A stretch of DNA of 64,000 nt from PNON01 sp963757065 (GCA_963757065.1 CAVWQC010000007.1:992001-1056000); one strand, 5' to 3'; positions 28,888-38,576 are shown, numbered from the stretch's first letter. The notes: generated by a model not told the origin, from the sequence alone. Numbers and translations are program-made.

Positions 28888-29646
28888 ATGAGAAAACCGT
28901 TTGTGGCAGGTAATTGGAAAATGAACAAAACAGTGGAACAAGCCAGGGAGCTTGTCTCCGAGTTAGTTCCAGGATTACAAGGGATACCCCAAGTGGATAG
29001 GGTGATCTGTCCACCATTTTTAGCATTGCTTCCAATTGGTGCAATGCTGCAGGGTACAGACATCGGACTAGGTGCGCAGAACCTGCACTGGGAAGCTTCC
29101 GGAGCATTCACCGGGGAAGTATCACCAGCCATGGTAAAGGAGTTTTGCCAGTATGTCATCATCGGTCACTCAGAGCGCCGAACATATTTTGGTGAGACAG
29201 ATGAATCAGTCAATAAAAAAGTGAAGGCTGCCCTAAATGTTGGACTGATCCCGATCGTCTGTATTGGAGAAACTCTGGCAGAATTTGAAAATGGAAAAAC
29301 AGGTGATATTCTCACCCGCCAAGTTCTTGAAGGATTAAAAGGATTGACACCGGATCAGGGGACTCAACTTGTCATTGCCTATGAACCTGTTTGGGCAATA
29401 GGCACAGGTAAAGCTGCAACCGGAAGTGGTGCCAATGATGTAGTTGGCAAAATAATCCGACCGGCGATGGATAAACTATTTGGGTCTGAAGTTACCCAGG
29501 GAATTCGTGTCTTATATGGAGGATCGGTGACAGGAGAAAATGCTGCCGAATTCTTTGGTCAACCGGAAATTGACGGCGCCCTGGTTGGAGGAGCCTCACT
29601 TAAAGTTCCAAATTTCCTTGAGATCGTCAGAGCAGCGGGAAAATAA
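28888..29646 (+). CDS. tpiA: Triosephosphate isomerase
   Basis: 252 residues, usual length. The enzyme interconverts dihydroxyacetone phosphate and glyceraldehyde-3-phosphate. Seen are FVAGNWKMNKT with the catalytic Lys, the catalytic His in IIGHSERRTYF, the catalytic Glu in VIAYEPVWAIGTGKAA (loop 6) and the phosphate-binding YGGSVTGENA and VGGASLK. The start ATG 28888 has GGAATGGAG upstream. It forms a short unit with the preceding kinase gene and ends at a terminator. Confidence 0.97.
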   Translation: MRKPFVAGNWKMNKTVEQARELVSELVPGLQGIPQVDRVICPPFLALLPIGAMLQGTDIGLGAQNLHWEASGAFTGEVSPAMVKEFCQYVIIGHSERRTYFGETDESVNKKVKAALNVGLIPIVCIGETLAEFENGKTGDILTRQVLEGLKGLTPDQGTQLVIAYEPVWAIGTGKAATGSGANDVVGKIIRPAMDKLFGSEVTQGIRVLYGGSVTGENAAEFFGQPEIDGALVGGASLKVPNFLEIVRAAGK

Positions 29647-29664
29647 TATTCAGTCATTTAAACT

Positions 29665-29697
29665 AACAACCACAGGTTATTCATCTGTGGTTGTTTA
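29665..29697 (+). terminator. Intrinsic terminator after tpiA
   Basis: AACAACCACAG (29665-29675) pairs perfectly with CTGTGGTTGTT (29685-29695), then TTATCTTT. It separates tpiA from the convergent upp gene. Confidence 0.8.
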
Positions 29698-29720
29698 TCT
29701 TTAAGAATAACCACAACCAA

Positions 29721-30347
29721 CTACCCGGTACCGAATTGACGGTCTCCAGCATCTCCCAATCCGGGAATGATATATCCAATATCATTCAAGCGATCATCAA
29801 TAGCAGCGAGATGAATCGGCACGTCCGGATGAGCAGTTTCAAGAGCATGTATCCCTTCGGGAGCGCCAATTAATCCCACAAATTTGATTTTCTTTACACC
29901 CCATTTCTTGAGTAAATCCACGGTGGCTACAGCAGAACCACCAGTCGCGAGCATCGGATCAAGGATGAGGCACATGGATACTCTGGGTAACACCGGCAGC
30001 TTGTTGTAATATTGGACTGGTTTGAGTGTTTTTTCATCCCGGTATAGACCAATATGCCAGACTTCGGCTGATGGCAGCAAACCCCAAACACCTTCCACCA
30101 TTCCCAGACCAGCCCTAAGGATGGGTACTAATCCAATTTGATCTTCCACTTCATAGGAATTCGCTTGCCCCATCGGGGTAGTAACGGATTTTGGTTTAAG
30201 TAATAGATTTGCTGTGGCTTCATAGGTCAGAAGCATTGCTAATTCTTTCACCAATTCCCGAAATTTTTGCGGTTCGGTGGCGATATCCCGTAATATGGAC
30301 AGCTTGTGGGCAATCAGTGGATGGTTGGATGGAAATACATTCGACAT
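29721..30347 (-). CDS. upp: Uracil phosphoribosyltransferase
   Basis: 208 residues, exactly the usual size. It salvages uracil with PRPP to UMP. The PRPP-binding motif is DPMLATGGSA; LVPILRAGLGMVEG and the C-terminal YIIPGLGDAGDR (uracil pocket) are typical. The frame is open to 30398, but the ATG at 30347 is preferred because GAGGAGGAA lies just before it and family homology begins there. It is transcribed away from ruvB, and the two share an 80-base divergent promoter region. Confidence 0.96.
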   Translation of the reverse strand: MSNVFPSNHPLIAHKLSILRDIATEPQKFRELVKELAMLLTYEATANLLLKPKSVTTPMGQANSYEVEDQIGLVPILRAGLGMVEGVWGLLPSAEVWHIGLYRDEKTLKPVQYYNKLPVLPRVSMCLILDPMLATGGSAVATVDLLKKWGVKKIKFVGLIGAPEGIHALETAHPDVPIHLAAIDDRLNDIGYIIPGLGDAGDRQFGTG

Positions 30348-30391
30348 GGATTCCTCCTCTAGATAATTAGGTATATTATAGCTGTTTTTTT

Positions 30392-30420
30392 CTGACATGC
30401 TTGTGAGTTACGGGTATAAT
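30392..30420 (+). promoter_or_regulatory. Promoter of ruvB, predicting a leaderless transcript
   Basis: CTGACA (30392-30397), 17-base spacer, perfect TATAAT (30415-30420). Only seven bases separate the -10 box from the ATG at 30428, so transcription should begin at or next to the start codon. No ribosome binding site is present. Confidence 0.65.
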
Positions 30421-30427
30421 CAAAATT

Positions 30428-31459
30428 ATGACTGAAGCGATCAATAGAATGGTATCCCCAGAGATCAAACCGGATGATCCGCATGATGGTGCAATTAGAC
30501 CTAAAACCCTGGATGAAGTGATTGGACAGGACCAGGTCAGAAATAATTTGAGGATCTTAATCGGTGCTGCAAAAAAACGCGGTGAGGCGATGGATCATGT
30601 CCTCTTTTATGGACCTCCCGGGTTGGGGAAGACCACCCTTGCACATGTCCTGGCAAATGAGATGGGTGTAAATATTAAGATTACCTCAGGACCAGTCATT
30701 GAAAGGGCTGGCGACCTGGCTGCCATTTTATCGAACTTGAGGGCAGGCGATATTCTCTTTATCGATGAGATCCACAGGCTAGGACGGGCAGTGGAGGAAA
30801 TTCTCTATCCAGCCATGGAAGATTTTGCTTTGGATATCATCATCGGTAAAGGACCAGCCGCTCGATCTATACGATTGAAGTTACCAAGATTTACTGTGAT
30901 CGGAGCCACCACCAGACTGGCATTAGTGACTGCTCCGCTGCGAGCAAGATTTGGAGTACTCTACCGGTTGGATTTCTACGACCTGGATGCTGTAAAAAAG
31001 ATCGTAATTCGAGGTACAAGAGTTTTAAATATCCAGGCAGATGATTCCGGTGTGGCTGAGATCGCAACCCGTGCACGGGGAACACCGCGAGTAGCCTTGC
31101 GATTGTTACGGCGGGTCCGTGATTATGCTCAAGTAAGGGGTGATGGGCAAATCACTGGTGATCTCACCCGATCAGCCTTGGATCTGCTGAATGTAGATCG
31201 ATCTGGCCTGGATGATGTGGACCGCAAAGTCTTGAGTACGATCATTGAAAAATATAATGGCGGCCCTGTCGGTTTAAATACCATTGCCGCTTCCATCAGT
31301 GAAGAACCGGATACGATCATGGATGTCGTTGAACCTTATCTTCTGCAGCTTGGTTTCCTGGATCGAACTCCCCAGGGTCGAATAGCCACGATGCGAGCCT
31401 ACCAGCATTTGGGATTACCGTATACAGAAAAGACCCAGCCAACACTTTTTGAAGAATAA
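30428..31459 (+). CDS. ruvB: Holliday junction branch-migration helicase RuvB
   Basis: 343 residues. RuvB is the hexameric ATPase that drives RuvA-bound Holliday junctions. Visible are the RuvB start RPKTLDEVIGQDQV, Walker A GPPGLGKTTLA, Walker B FIDEIHRL, the sensor segment VIGATTRLALVTAPLRARFG and the winged-helix C-terminus ending in FLDRTPQGRIAT. ruvA and ruvC are not in this window. The next gene, queA, starts seven bases after the stop; the ruvB-queA pairing is seen in many bacteria. Confidence 0.97.
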   Translation: MTEAINRMVSPEIKPDDPHDGAIRPKTLDEVIGQDQVRNNLRILIGAAKKRGEAMDHVLFYGPPGLGKTTLAHVLANEMGVNIKITSGPVIERAGDLAAILSNLRAGDILFIDEIHRLGRAVEEILYPAMEDFALDIIIGKGPAARSIRLKLPRFTVIGATTRLALVTAPLRARFGVLYRLDFYDLDAVKKIVIRGTRVLNIQADDSGVAEIATRARGTPRVALRLLRRVRDYAQVRGDGQITGDLTRSALDLLNVDRSGLDDVDRKVLSTIIEKYNGGPVGLNTIAASISEEPDTIMDVVEPYLLQLGFLDRTPQGRIATMRAYQHLGLPYTEKTQPTLFEE

Positions 31460-31465
31460 AACCCT

Positions 31466-32486
31466 GTGTTAACTTCCGATTTCGATTACAACTTACCACC
31501 TGAGCGAATTGCACAGACACCCGTTGAGCCACGGCATTCATCCCGCCTGCTGGTCATGGACCGACATTCTGGAGCCTTGGAGCATAAGATATTTTGGGAT
31601 TTGCCGGATTTTCTCCATGAAAATGACCTTTTGGTCATGAATGATACACGGGTAATTCCTGCCAGGATCTTTGCTAATAAGGTACCTGATGGCGGCAAGG
31701 TCGAACTTCTCCTCTTGAAAAAGCAATCAGAGCTTGTTTGGGAAGCTCTTGTTGGTGGCAAGGGTCTGGTGAAAGGGAAGGAAGTATTAGCCAAGGATGG
31801 ACTTAGGGCTTCCATTTCAGAAGTATTGGATGGTTCAAAACGCCTGATAGAGTTCAGCGAACCGGTTGAATCGCACTTGAAGCAAATTGGAAATGTTCCA
31901 CTTCCTCCATATATCCACGAAACCCTTGCAGACCCTGAAAGGTATCAAACCATATATTCCAGACAGCCGGGTTCAGCAGCAGCACCTACTGCTGGTCTGC
32001 ATTTTTCCCCTGAACTGTTGGCAAGAATAAAAGATTTGGGAGTCCGGTTGGCATACGTAGATCTGCATGTCGGTTTGGATACTTTTGCACCTGTAACTGA
32101 AGAGAAGGCGGATGAACACCGTATCCACACGGAGTGGTGTGAGCTGTCTCAGGCAACAGCTGACTTGATCAACATTACCCGAATCAAATGGCGGCAGGGT
32201 GATCGCTGTCGGTACTACCTCAGTTCGCACACTGGAATCAGCAGCAGCCACTTTTATTAATGGAAGAATAGCTCCATTCCAGGGACCAACCAGCTTATTT
32301 ATCCTTCCCGGTTACCAATTTCGAGTAGTCGACGCGATGATCACCAACTTTCACCTGCCAAAATCCACTTTACTGATGTTGGTGAGTGCCTTTGCAGGCA
32401 GGGAGCACATAATATCAGCATATCGAACAGCCATAGAATTGGAATATCGCTTCTTTTCTTTCGGGGATGCAATGTTCATTAAGTAG
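31466..32486 (+). CDS. queA: S-adenosylmethionine:tRNA ribosyltransferase-isomerase QueA, with one apparent frameshift
   Basis: QueA moves the ribosyl group of SAM onto 7-aminomethyl-deazaguanine in tRNA to make epoxyqueuosine. Joined frames give about 340 residues. The N-terminal DFDYNLPPERIAQTP, the LLVMNDTRVIPAR segment, PGSAAAPTAGLHF, VGLDTFAPV and HRIHTEWCEL are all family hallmarks. The second frame continues with IAVGTTSVRTLES and ends with ITNFHLPKSTLLMLVSAFAG. The break is at about 32186: one extra A in ATCAAATGG; removing it gives RINGGRVIAVGTT. The start is GTG 31466. It follows ruvB by six bases. Confidence 0.9.
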
Positions 32487-32497
32487 AGGATGTGTTT

Positions 32498-33179
32498 ATG
32501 GATGACAGCTTGGCAAATCTTGAGGATGAAATTAATACGCTGTCGAAAGTGTCCACGCCTGACCAAATGGCGGGAAGAAGTAGCCCGGGTGAAGAGAAAA
32601 GCCTATTTGGATTGGGAATACTGGGGAAAACCAGTTCCGGGATTTGGTGACCATCAAGCGAGAGTCCTGGTGGTTGGATTAGCTCCCGGAGCTCATGGCT
32701 CAAATCGAACCGGGCGAATGTTTACCGGAGATGCATCAGGAGATATCCTCTTTCGGAATTTATATACACATGGTTTTTCTACTAAACCAAATTCAATAAG
32801 CAAAGATGACGGACTTGAGCTAAGGGATATTTTTATCAGTGCGGTTTGCCGATGTGTGCCTCCCGGAAATAAACCGGATCCAGTCGAAATTTTTACCTGT
32901 CTCCCGTATCTTTCCAAAGAAATCGATCTTCTCACCAATATCCAGGGGGTAGTAGCCTTGGGGAGGATCGCCTACGATGGAATCGTTAAAATCCTCAATG
33001 GAAGAGGATCAATTTTCCCGCGTAACACTTTTGGGCATGGAAAATTAATCCAACCAGATGGCGAGGATATTTGGGTCCTGCAATCCTATCATCCCAGTCG
33101 GCAAAACACGCAAACTGGTAGATTAACAGAAAGCATGTTCTCAGATATTTGGGCACAAACGAGACGATTGATCCAGTAA
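32498..33179 (+). CDS. Uracil-DNA glycosylase, family 5 (UdgB-like), with one apparent N-terminal frameshift
   Basis: About 226 residues. Family-5 enzymes remove uracil and some other deaminated bases from DNA. Visible are CRKCPRL with WREEVAR (iron-sulfur cysteines), PGFGDHQARVLVVGLAPG with AHGSNRTGRMFTGD (active-site loop), and the C-terminal SYHPSRQNTQTGRL. The true start is most likely ATG 32498, with AGAGGA seven bases upstream and the sequence MDDSLANLEDEINT. The conserved CRKCPRL lies one frame over, so a single extra base near 32535-32540 has split the first 14 residues from the rest. An alternative ATG at 32490 keeps one frame but gives an unrelated N-terminus. It starts 11 bases after queA. 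Confidence 0.84.
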
Positions 33180-33240
33180 AAGATTATATATAACTTATAC
33201 AAAGATAACATAAACATTTCCCGGGATTTATAATGAAGTC

Positions 33241-33979
33241 ATGAAGAAGTCAATTATTAAAAAAATATTCTTAACTTTATTTGTAATTATTATTGTTGTT
33301 CTTGCAGGATTTATAATCTGGGGTTCAACTCCGCAAGCACCTATGCCGGATGTTGAGCCATATTTAATAAGCAGCAACTCAATTACCGTTACCACAAAAC
33401 CCTGGCTTACTTTTACTCCTCACTAACGGGATTGCATCAACAGGTTTTATTTTCTACCCTGGCGGGCATGTCAATTACAAAGCATATGCACCGGTTGCAT
33501 ATCAACTGGCTGAAAAAGGTATCCTGGTGACGATTGTACCCATGCCTCTCAGCCTGGCGGTGATGAACCCGGGAGCAGCAAAGGGTGTCATCGCTGCTCA
33601 CCCCGAGATTAAGCGCTGGGTTATTGGTGGTCACTCTCTGGGTGGAGTGATGGCAGCAAATTATGCCTACTCGCACCCGGGAGATGTGTCAGGGCTGGTA
33701 CTTTGGGCAGCGTATCCTGCACAAAATAACAGTTTGAACAACTCAACATTACCTGTTATAAGTATTTATGGATCCCGGGATGGCATGGTGGATGAATTGG
33801 AAGCAAGCAGTACATTATTACCAGCAAAGACTGAATATATTGTAATTGAGGGGGGAAATCACGCCCAAATGGGATGGTACGGTGAGCAGGCAGGTGATAA
33901 CGAAGCCACAATAAGCCGGAGTGAACAACAGTCAATATTGATCAATTCGACGTGGAATTTTATCAGGGGATTGGAGTAA
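33241..33979 (+). CDS. Membrane-anchored alpha/beta hydrolase, one apparent frameshift
   Basis: Joined frames give about 245 residues. The N-terminus is a single membrane helix or uncleaved signal (IFLTLFVIIIVVLAGFIIWG). After the break the chain continues as GFIFYPGGHVNYKAYAP. The nucleophile elbow is GGHSLGG (Ser of GxSxG), an acid is likely in YGSRDGMVDE, and the catalytic His is in GGNHAQMGWYG. These are the marks of the alpha/beta hydrolase_5 group; the substrate is unknown. The frame breaks at about 33418-33424: LTFTP then a stop, with TNGIAST in the next frame. Removing one base in CTCACTAACG restores it. The stop is followed three bases later by the next hydrolase gene. Confidence 0.78.
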
Positions 33980-33982
33980 GCT

Positions 33983-34948
33983 ATGACCTTGCTTGGAAAG
34001 CTCATAGTCATTGGGGTTTGTAATAATATTCATAATAATTATCATTCCATTGTTTATCAAACCTACCTCTGCCGGAAAAATCAAGGATCCACGCAGCTTA
34101 GGTGATGTGGATAGTCAATTCATCGACCTTAATGGTGTTACTTTGCATTATAAAAATGTTGGGGAGGTTGCACCAACAATGATACTGTTACATGGTTTTG
34201 GTTCCAGTGTATTCACCTGGAACAAAGTGCTTTACCCTCTTTCCACTACATTCTACAGTAATTGCTTACGATTGGATCGGTTTCGGGCTGACCACACGTC
34301 CAATGCCGGGAACCTGGTTAGGAGAAAATCCATATAGCACAGCCGGGCAGGTGAAGGCATTAATAGGTTTAATGGATGCATTGGAAATTGAGAAGGCAAT
34401 ATCTAGTTGGTAATTCAGCAGGAGCATTGATCGCATCGGAAACATATTTTCAACATCCTGAGAGAGTGACCGCATTGATCCTGGTTGATCCTGCATTAAA
34501 AGGGCAATCATACTCACCAGCTATTCGGTGGCTATTGAGCACTCCGCAAATGGATAGGATCGGACCTTTGATTTCCCGCCAAATCCTTAGCCGGGGAGAT
34601 GATTTCATCCGCACAGCCTGGCATGATCCCTCATCCATAAATACGGATATAATGAATGGATACCATAAACCTTTACAGATGTACGGCTGGGAAATGGGAC
34701 TATGGGAATTTACTAAAGCTGAAAAGGTAAATGTCCTGGCAAAAGCAGGTCAGTTTAAAGTACCGGTATTGATCATCACCGGAAGTGATGATCGGATAAT
34801 ACCAACGAAAAATTCAATCGAGTTATATCGATGGATTCCCGGAGCAGAGTTGAATGTCATAGATGGGGCGGGACATGTTCCACAGGAAGAAAAACCTGAA
34901 GAATTCATTAATGCTGTTACAGCATTTGTTCGCAAGATTACACGGTAA
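33983..34948 (+). pseudogene. Second membrane-anchored alpha/beta hydrolase, three apparent frameshifts
   Basis: The ATG at 33983 has GGAG six bases upstream and starts MTLLGKLIVIG. Four frame segments then join: FVIIFIIIIIPLFIKPTSAG (membrane helix) to the oxyanion HGFGSSVFTW; VIAYDWIGFGLTTRPM to LMDALEIEKAI; and LVGNSAGALIASETYF, with nucleophile Ser in GNSAG, to the end. The catalytic Asp is in ITGSDDRIIPT and the His in DGAGHVPQEEKP. Breaks lie at about 34010 (extra G in GGGG), 34245-34250 (extra T) and 34403-34408 (extra T). All three are single-base gains and the catalytic triad is intact, so sequence error is at least as likely as decay. An intact gene would encode about 320 residues. 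Confidence 0.74.
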
Positions 34949-34963
34949 ACTTTGGAGATGATC

Positions 34964-35434
34964 ATGGAAAAAGAAATTATTGTTGGCTCAACTGCACATG
35001 ATTTTGAGCTGACGGATGTTTTAGGAAATCAGGTAAAACTATCACAATTCCAGGGACAGAAGAATGTTGTCCTGGTATTTAATCGTGGTTTTGCCTGACC
35101 TTTTTGCCGCCGGCATATGGCGCAGTTGCGCCAGGATTACCAAAAATTTGTGGCTCGGGAAGCGGAAATAATTGCTGTCGGTCCCGATGGGCACAGGGCA
35201 TTTCAACGGTTCTGGGAAGCAGAAAAAATGCCATTCATTGGCCTGTCAGATGTTGGTAACCGGACAGCAAAACTGTATTTTCAGGAGTTCAACTTATTTA
35301 AATACGGTTGGGTACCAGCGTTATTTGTTGTGGATAAAAGTGGTGTGATCCGATTTGTTCATTACGGCAATTCAATGGCCGATATCCCTGAGAATGAAAA
35401 AGTCTTTGAATTATTGGATGAAATCAATTCATAA
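34964..35434 (+). CDS. Peroxiredoxin (AhpC/TSA-like) with in-frame UGA at the peroxidatic cysteine; putative selenoprotein
   Basis: Reading through the TGA at 35096-35098 gives a 156-residue thioredoxin-fold protein: STAHDFELTDVLGNQVKLSQ, then NVVLVFNRGFA-U-PFCRRH, ending with LFVVDKSGVIRFVHYG. UGA is codon 45, exactly where this family has the peroxidatic Cys of a CPFC-type motif; Cys48 is kept. A perfect 6-bp hairpin with loop AGTT (35118-35133) starts 20 bases after the UGA, and its loop has a G in the second position, as in bacterial SECIS elements. The start ATG 34964 has GGAG six bases upstream. It follows the two hydrolases and ends at a bidirectional terminator. Alternatives are a nonsense mutation or base error; the genes just upstream contain frameshifts. 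No selenocysteine machinery is present in this window. Confidence 0.7.
35096..35133 (+). promoter_or_regulatory. Candidate bacterial SECIS element in the peroxiredoxin gene
   Basis: The UGA at 35096-35098 is followed by TGGCGC (35118-35123), loop AGTT and GCGCCA (35128-35133). The distance from the UGA to the apical loop is 25 bases and the loop contains a G near its 5' side, as expected of bacterial SECIS hairpins. The same bases also encode MAQLRQ, so coding constraint alone could produce the hairpin. Confidence 0.5.
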
Positions 35435-35461
35435 GTTGCCACTATATTTATACATTAATTA

Positions 35462-35491
35462 AAAAAGTCTGGAAAATTTCCAGACTTTTTG
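35462..35491. terminator. Bidirectional intrinsic terminator between peroxiredoxin and eno
   Basis: AAAAAGTCTGGAAA pairs with TTTCCAGACTTTTT. A runs on the left and T runs on the right let it serve both the plus-strand peroxiredoxin gene and the minus-strand enolase gene. Confidence 0.88.
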
Positions 35492-35508
35492 TTCGTATCG
35501 GTAATGAT

Positions 35509-36798
35509 TTACCTTCTTAGAGCGTTCCAGCCGGCGTAAGCTGCGGTCTCTCCTAATTCGGATTCGATGCGGAGAAGCTGGTTGTATTTTGCAACCCGGT
35601 CAGAGCGGGCAGGTGCACCGGTCTTGATCTGTCCCATATTCAGGGCGACAGCCAGGTCAGCTATTGTGGAGTCTTCTGTCTCTCCGGAACGATGAGAGGT
35701 AACTGCACGCCATCCAGCACGATGACAGGTTTCCACTGCCTCAATGGTTTCGGTCAGGGTACCGATCTGGTTTAATTTGACCAGTAACGCATTGCAGGCT
35801 TTTTCTTTAATGCCGCGGCGGACACGTTCCGGGTTGGTAACCAGAAGGTCGTCTCCAACGATCTGGACTTTATCGCCAATTTCTTTGGTCAGTAATTTCC
35901 AACTCTCCCAGTCATCTTGAGCCAGGCCGTCTTCAATGGACACGATCGGATACTGACGCACCCAGTTCATCCAGAATTCAACCATCTGCTCGCCAGTAAG
36001 CAGCTTGCCTTCTTTTCGAAGATTGTATTTCTTGGTTTCTTCATCGTAGAGTTCAGATGCGGCCGGATCAAGTGCAATACAAACCTGTTCACCGGCTTTG
36101 TAGCCGGCCTTTTCAATTGCTTCCAAGATGACTTCTACCGCCTCATTATTGGCTTTGAGGGCAGGCGCATACCCACCTTCATCCCCAACAAGTGTCGCAT
36201 ACCCGCGTGCCTTTAGAACGGATTTCAATGCGTGGTAAATTTCGGCACCCCAACGTAGTCCTTCGGCAAAATTCGGTGCACCTAACGGCATGACCATAAA
36301 TTCCTGTGCATCAGTGGACTGCCAGGCGGTATGTGCGCCGCCATTGAGAATATTCATCATCGGAACTGGCAGAATGTGGGCATATACTCCACCAATATAT
36401 CGGTATAGAGGGAGTCCAAGGGCGGCAGCAGCTGCTTTGGCAACAGCCAGGCTGGTGCCCAACATGGCATTGGCGCCTAACTTGGATTTATTCTTGGTCC
36501 CATCCAGATCGATCATCGCCATATCAATGGCTTTCTGTTCGACTGCATCCCAGCCGATTAATTCATCGGCAATGACCGTATTAACATTTTCCACTGCTTT
36601 AAGAGTACCCTTACCGTTGTAGCGTCCCTTGTCACCGTCCCGCATCTCCAGGGCTTCGTGAATTCCAGTGGAAGCTCCGGAGGGAACCCCGGCTCTTCCC
36701 CAGCTTCCATCTTCAAGGATCACTTCCACTTCAACAGTGGGGTTGCCGCGGGAATCGAGGATTTCCTGGGCGATGATAGATTCAATTGTTGTGCTCAT
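35509..36798 (-). CDS. eno: Enolase
   Basis: 429 residues, usual length. It converts 2-phosphoglycerate to phosphoenolpyruvate. Seen are EILDSRGNPTVEVEV, the SGASTGIHEALE loop, the Mg ligands in SIEDGLAQDDW and VGDDLLVTNP, LLVKLNQIGTLTE with the catalytic Lys, and SHRSGETEDSTIADLAVA. AAAGGTG precedes the ATG at 36798. It lies downstream of pyrG on the same strand (86-base gap). With gap, pgk and tpiA it makes four glycolytic genes in this window, though in separate units. Confidence 0.97.
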   Translation of the reverse strand: MSTTIESIIAQEILDSRGNPTVEVEVILEDGSWGRAGVPSGASTGIHEALEMRDGDKGRYNGKGTLKAVENVNTVIADELIGWDAVEQKAIDMAMIDLDGTKNKSKLGANAMLGTSLAVAKAAAAALGLPLYRYIGGVYAHILPVPMMNILNGGAHTAWQSTDAQEFMVMPLGAPNFAEGLRWGAEIYHALKSVLKARGYATLVGDEGGYAPALKANNEAVEVILEAIEKAGYKAGEQVCIALDPAASELYDEETKKYNLRKEGKLLTGEQMVEFWMNWVRQYPIVSIEDGLAQDDWESWKLLTKEIGDKVQIVGDDLLVTNPERVRRGIKEKACNALLVKLNQIGTLTETIEAVETCHRAGWRAVTSHRSGETEDSTIADLAVALNMGQIKTGAPARSDRVAKYNQLLRIESELGETAAYAGWNALRR

Positions 36799-36884
36799 AA
36801 ATTCACCTTTTCTTTATGGATTTCTCTGCCAAATCTGGCAATGAGTGCTGATAGATATCAAATAAGTATACCTTATTTCTGATT

Positions 36885-38552
36885 CTAGTCTGTTATAAGA
36901 TGTTCTTCGGAGAGGTTTTTATATAATTTTCCGCTCGTTTCAATACCCTTTCGGTCACATACAGCATGGATAAAACTTACAAATAGAGGATGCGGGCGGT
37001 TTGGACGCGATAAGAATTCCGGATGGAATTGGGTGCCTACCATAAATGGATGATCACTAAGTTCAGCGATCTCAACCAGTTTCCCATCAGGGCTTAATCC
37101 TGCATACCTCATTCCTTTTTCTTGAAGTACCTGACGGTAGGCATTATTGAACTCAAACCTGTGGCGGTGACGCTCGCTGATCAAGTCAGTTTTATAGGAT
37201 TCAGCTGCAATTGTATTTGGCTGCAAAACGCAAGGATATAAACCAAGGCGCATGGTCCCGCCCATATCTGTTATATCCCGCTGTTCGCTCATCAAATCAA
37301 TGACAGGATGCAGTGTGGAATGATCAAATTCAGTTGAATTGACACCTTCATCCTGAAATGCATACCGGGCAAATTCGACAACCATCAACTGCATACCCAG
37401 GCATAATCCAAGGTAGGGTATCTTGTTTTCCCGGGCATAACGAATGGATTGGATCTTTCCTTCAATGCCGCGGCTTCCAAACCCACCAGGTACAATAATT
37501 CCATCTGAGTTTTGGATTACATCCCAACCCTTCCCTTTTTCAAGGTCTGCAGAATGCACCCATTGAATTTCGACTTCTACCCCCAGATGGATACCTGCGT
37601 GTTTCAATGCTTCAGCCACAGTCATGTATGCATCGTGTAGTTCAACATACTTCCCGATGAGGGCTACTTTGACCACCGGTTTTGTTTCTCTCACCCGGTC
37701 AACGAGATTCTGCCATTCGTTCCAGTCCGGCATTTTTGGTGATTTCAACTTGAAGCGTTCGATGAGGAAATCGGCCACGCCTGCTTTTTCAAGGATGAGA
37801 GGAACTTCATAGAGAATCGCTGCTGTCTCCATTGGGATCACAGCTCTTTTTTCTACATCACAGAATAATGCGATTTTGTCTATCAGATCCTCTTCGATGG
37901 GAAAATCAGACCGGGCAACGATCATGTCTGGAGAGATACCAATCGATCTGAGCTCACGAACCGAATGTTGAGTGGGTTTGGTTTTTAATTCACCATTTGC
38001 ACCAATATATGGCAGCCAGGTTACATGAACAAAAAGTGTATTTTCGCGACCCAGATCACTTCTAAGCTGACGTATGGCTTCAAGGAAGGGCTGGCTTTCA
38101 ATGTCTCCCACTGTCCCGCCGACTTCAACCAACACGATTTCAGCATTAGTACTTTTAGCAACTGCTACGATGCGTTTTTTGATCTCATTGGTTATGTGGG
38201 GGATCACTTGAATTGTGCCACCCAGGTAATCTCCACGCCTCTCTTTGGCAATGACTTCTGCATACACTTGCCCAGTGGTCACATTGCATGCCCGATTCAA
38301 TCGGATGTCTATAAATCGTTCATAATGGCCGAGGTCGAGGTCGCACTCGGCGCCATCATCAAGGACATATACCTCACCATGCTGATATGGGCTCATCGTT
38401 CCGGGATCGACATTTATGTACGGGTCGAGTTTTTGGATGGCGACGCTGAATCCGCGTTCTTTTAAAATTCTTCCTGTTGACGCAGCAGTGACACCTTTTC
38501 CCACTGAACTCACCACGCCGCCTGTAAAGAAAATATATTTGGTACCAGCCAT
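36885..38552 (-). CDS. pyrG: CTP synthase
   Basis: 555 residues. It aminates UTP to CTP with ATP and glutamine. The N-terminal synthase domain has KYIFFTGGVVSSVGKGV (P-loop), DPYINVDPGTMSPYQHGE and VEVGGTVGDIES. The C-terminal class-I glutamine amidotransferase domain (about 300-545) has the nucleophile Cys in GLCLGMQLMV and the His-Glu pair in GTQFHPEFLSRP. GGAGG precedes the ATG at 38552. The leader carries a candidate promoter and a hairpin (separate entry). Confidence 0.97.
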   Translation of the reverse strand: MAGTKYIFFTGGVVSSVGKGVTAASTGRILKERGFSVAIQKLDPYINVDPGTMSPYQHGEVYVLDDGAECDLDLGHYERFIDIRLNRACNVTTGQVYAEVIAKERRGDYLGGTIQVIPHITNEIKKRIVAVAKSTNAEIVLVEVGGTVGDIESQPFLEAIRQLRSDLGRENTLFVHVTWLPYIGANGELKTKPTQHSVRELRSIGISPDMIVARSDFPIEEDLIDKIALFCDVEKRAVIPMETAAILYEVPLILEKAGVADFLIERFKLKSPKMPDWNEWQNLVDRVRETKPVVKVALIGKYVELHDAYMTVAEALKHAGIHLGVEVEIQWVHSADLEKGKGWDVIQNSDGIIVPGGFGSRGIEGKIQSIRYARENKIPYLGLCLGMQLMVVEFARYAFQDEGVNSTEFDHSTLHPVIDLMSEQRDITDMGGTMRLGLYPCVLQPNTIAAESYKTDLISERHRHRFEFNNAYRQVLQEKGMRYAGLSPDGKLVEIAELSDHPFMVGTQFHPEFLSRPNRPHPLFVSFIHAVCDRKGIETSGKLYKNLSEEHLITD

Positions 38553-38576
38553 TCAAACCTCCAAAATATTGCAAAG

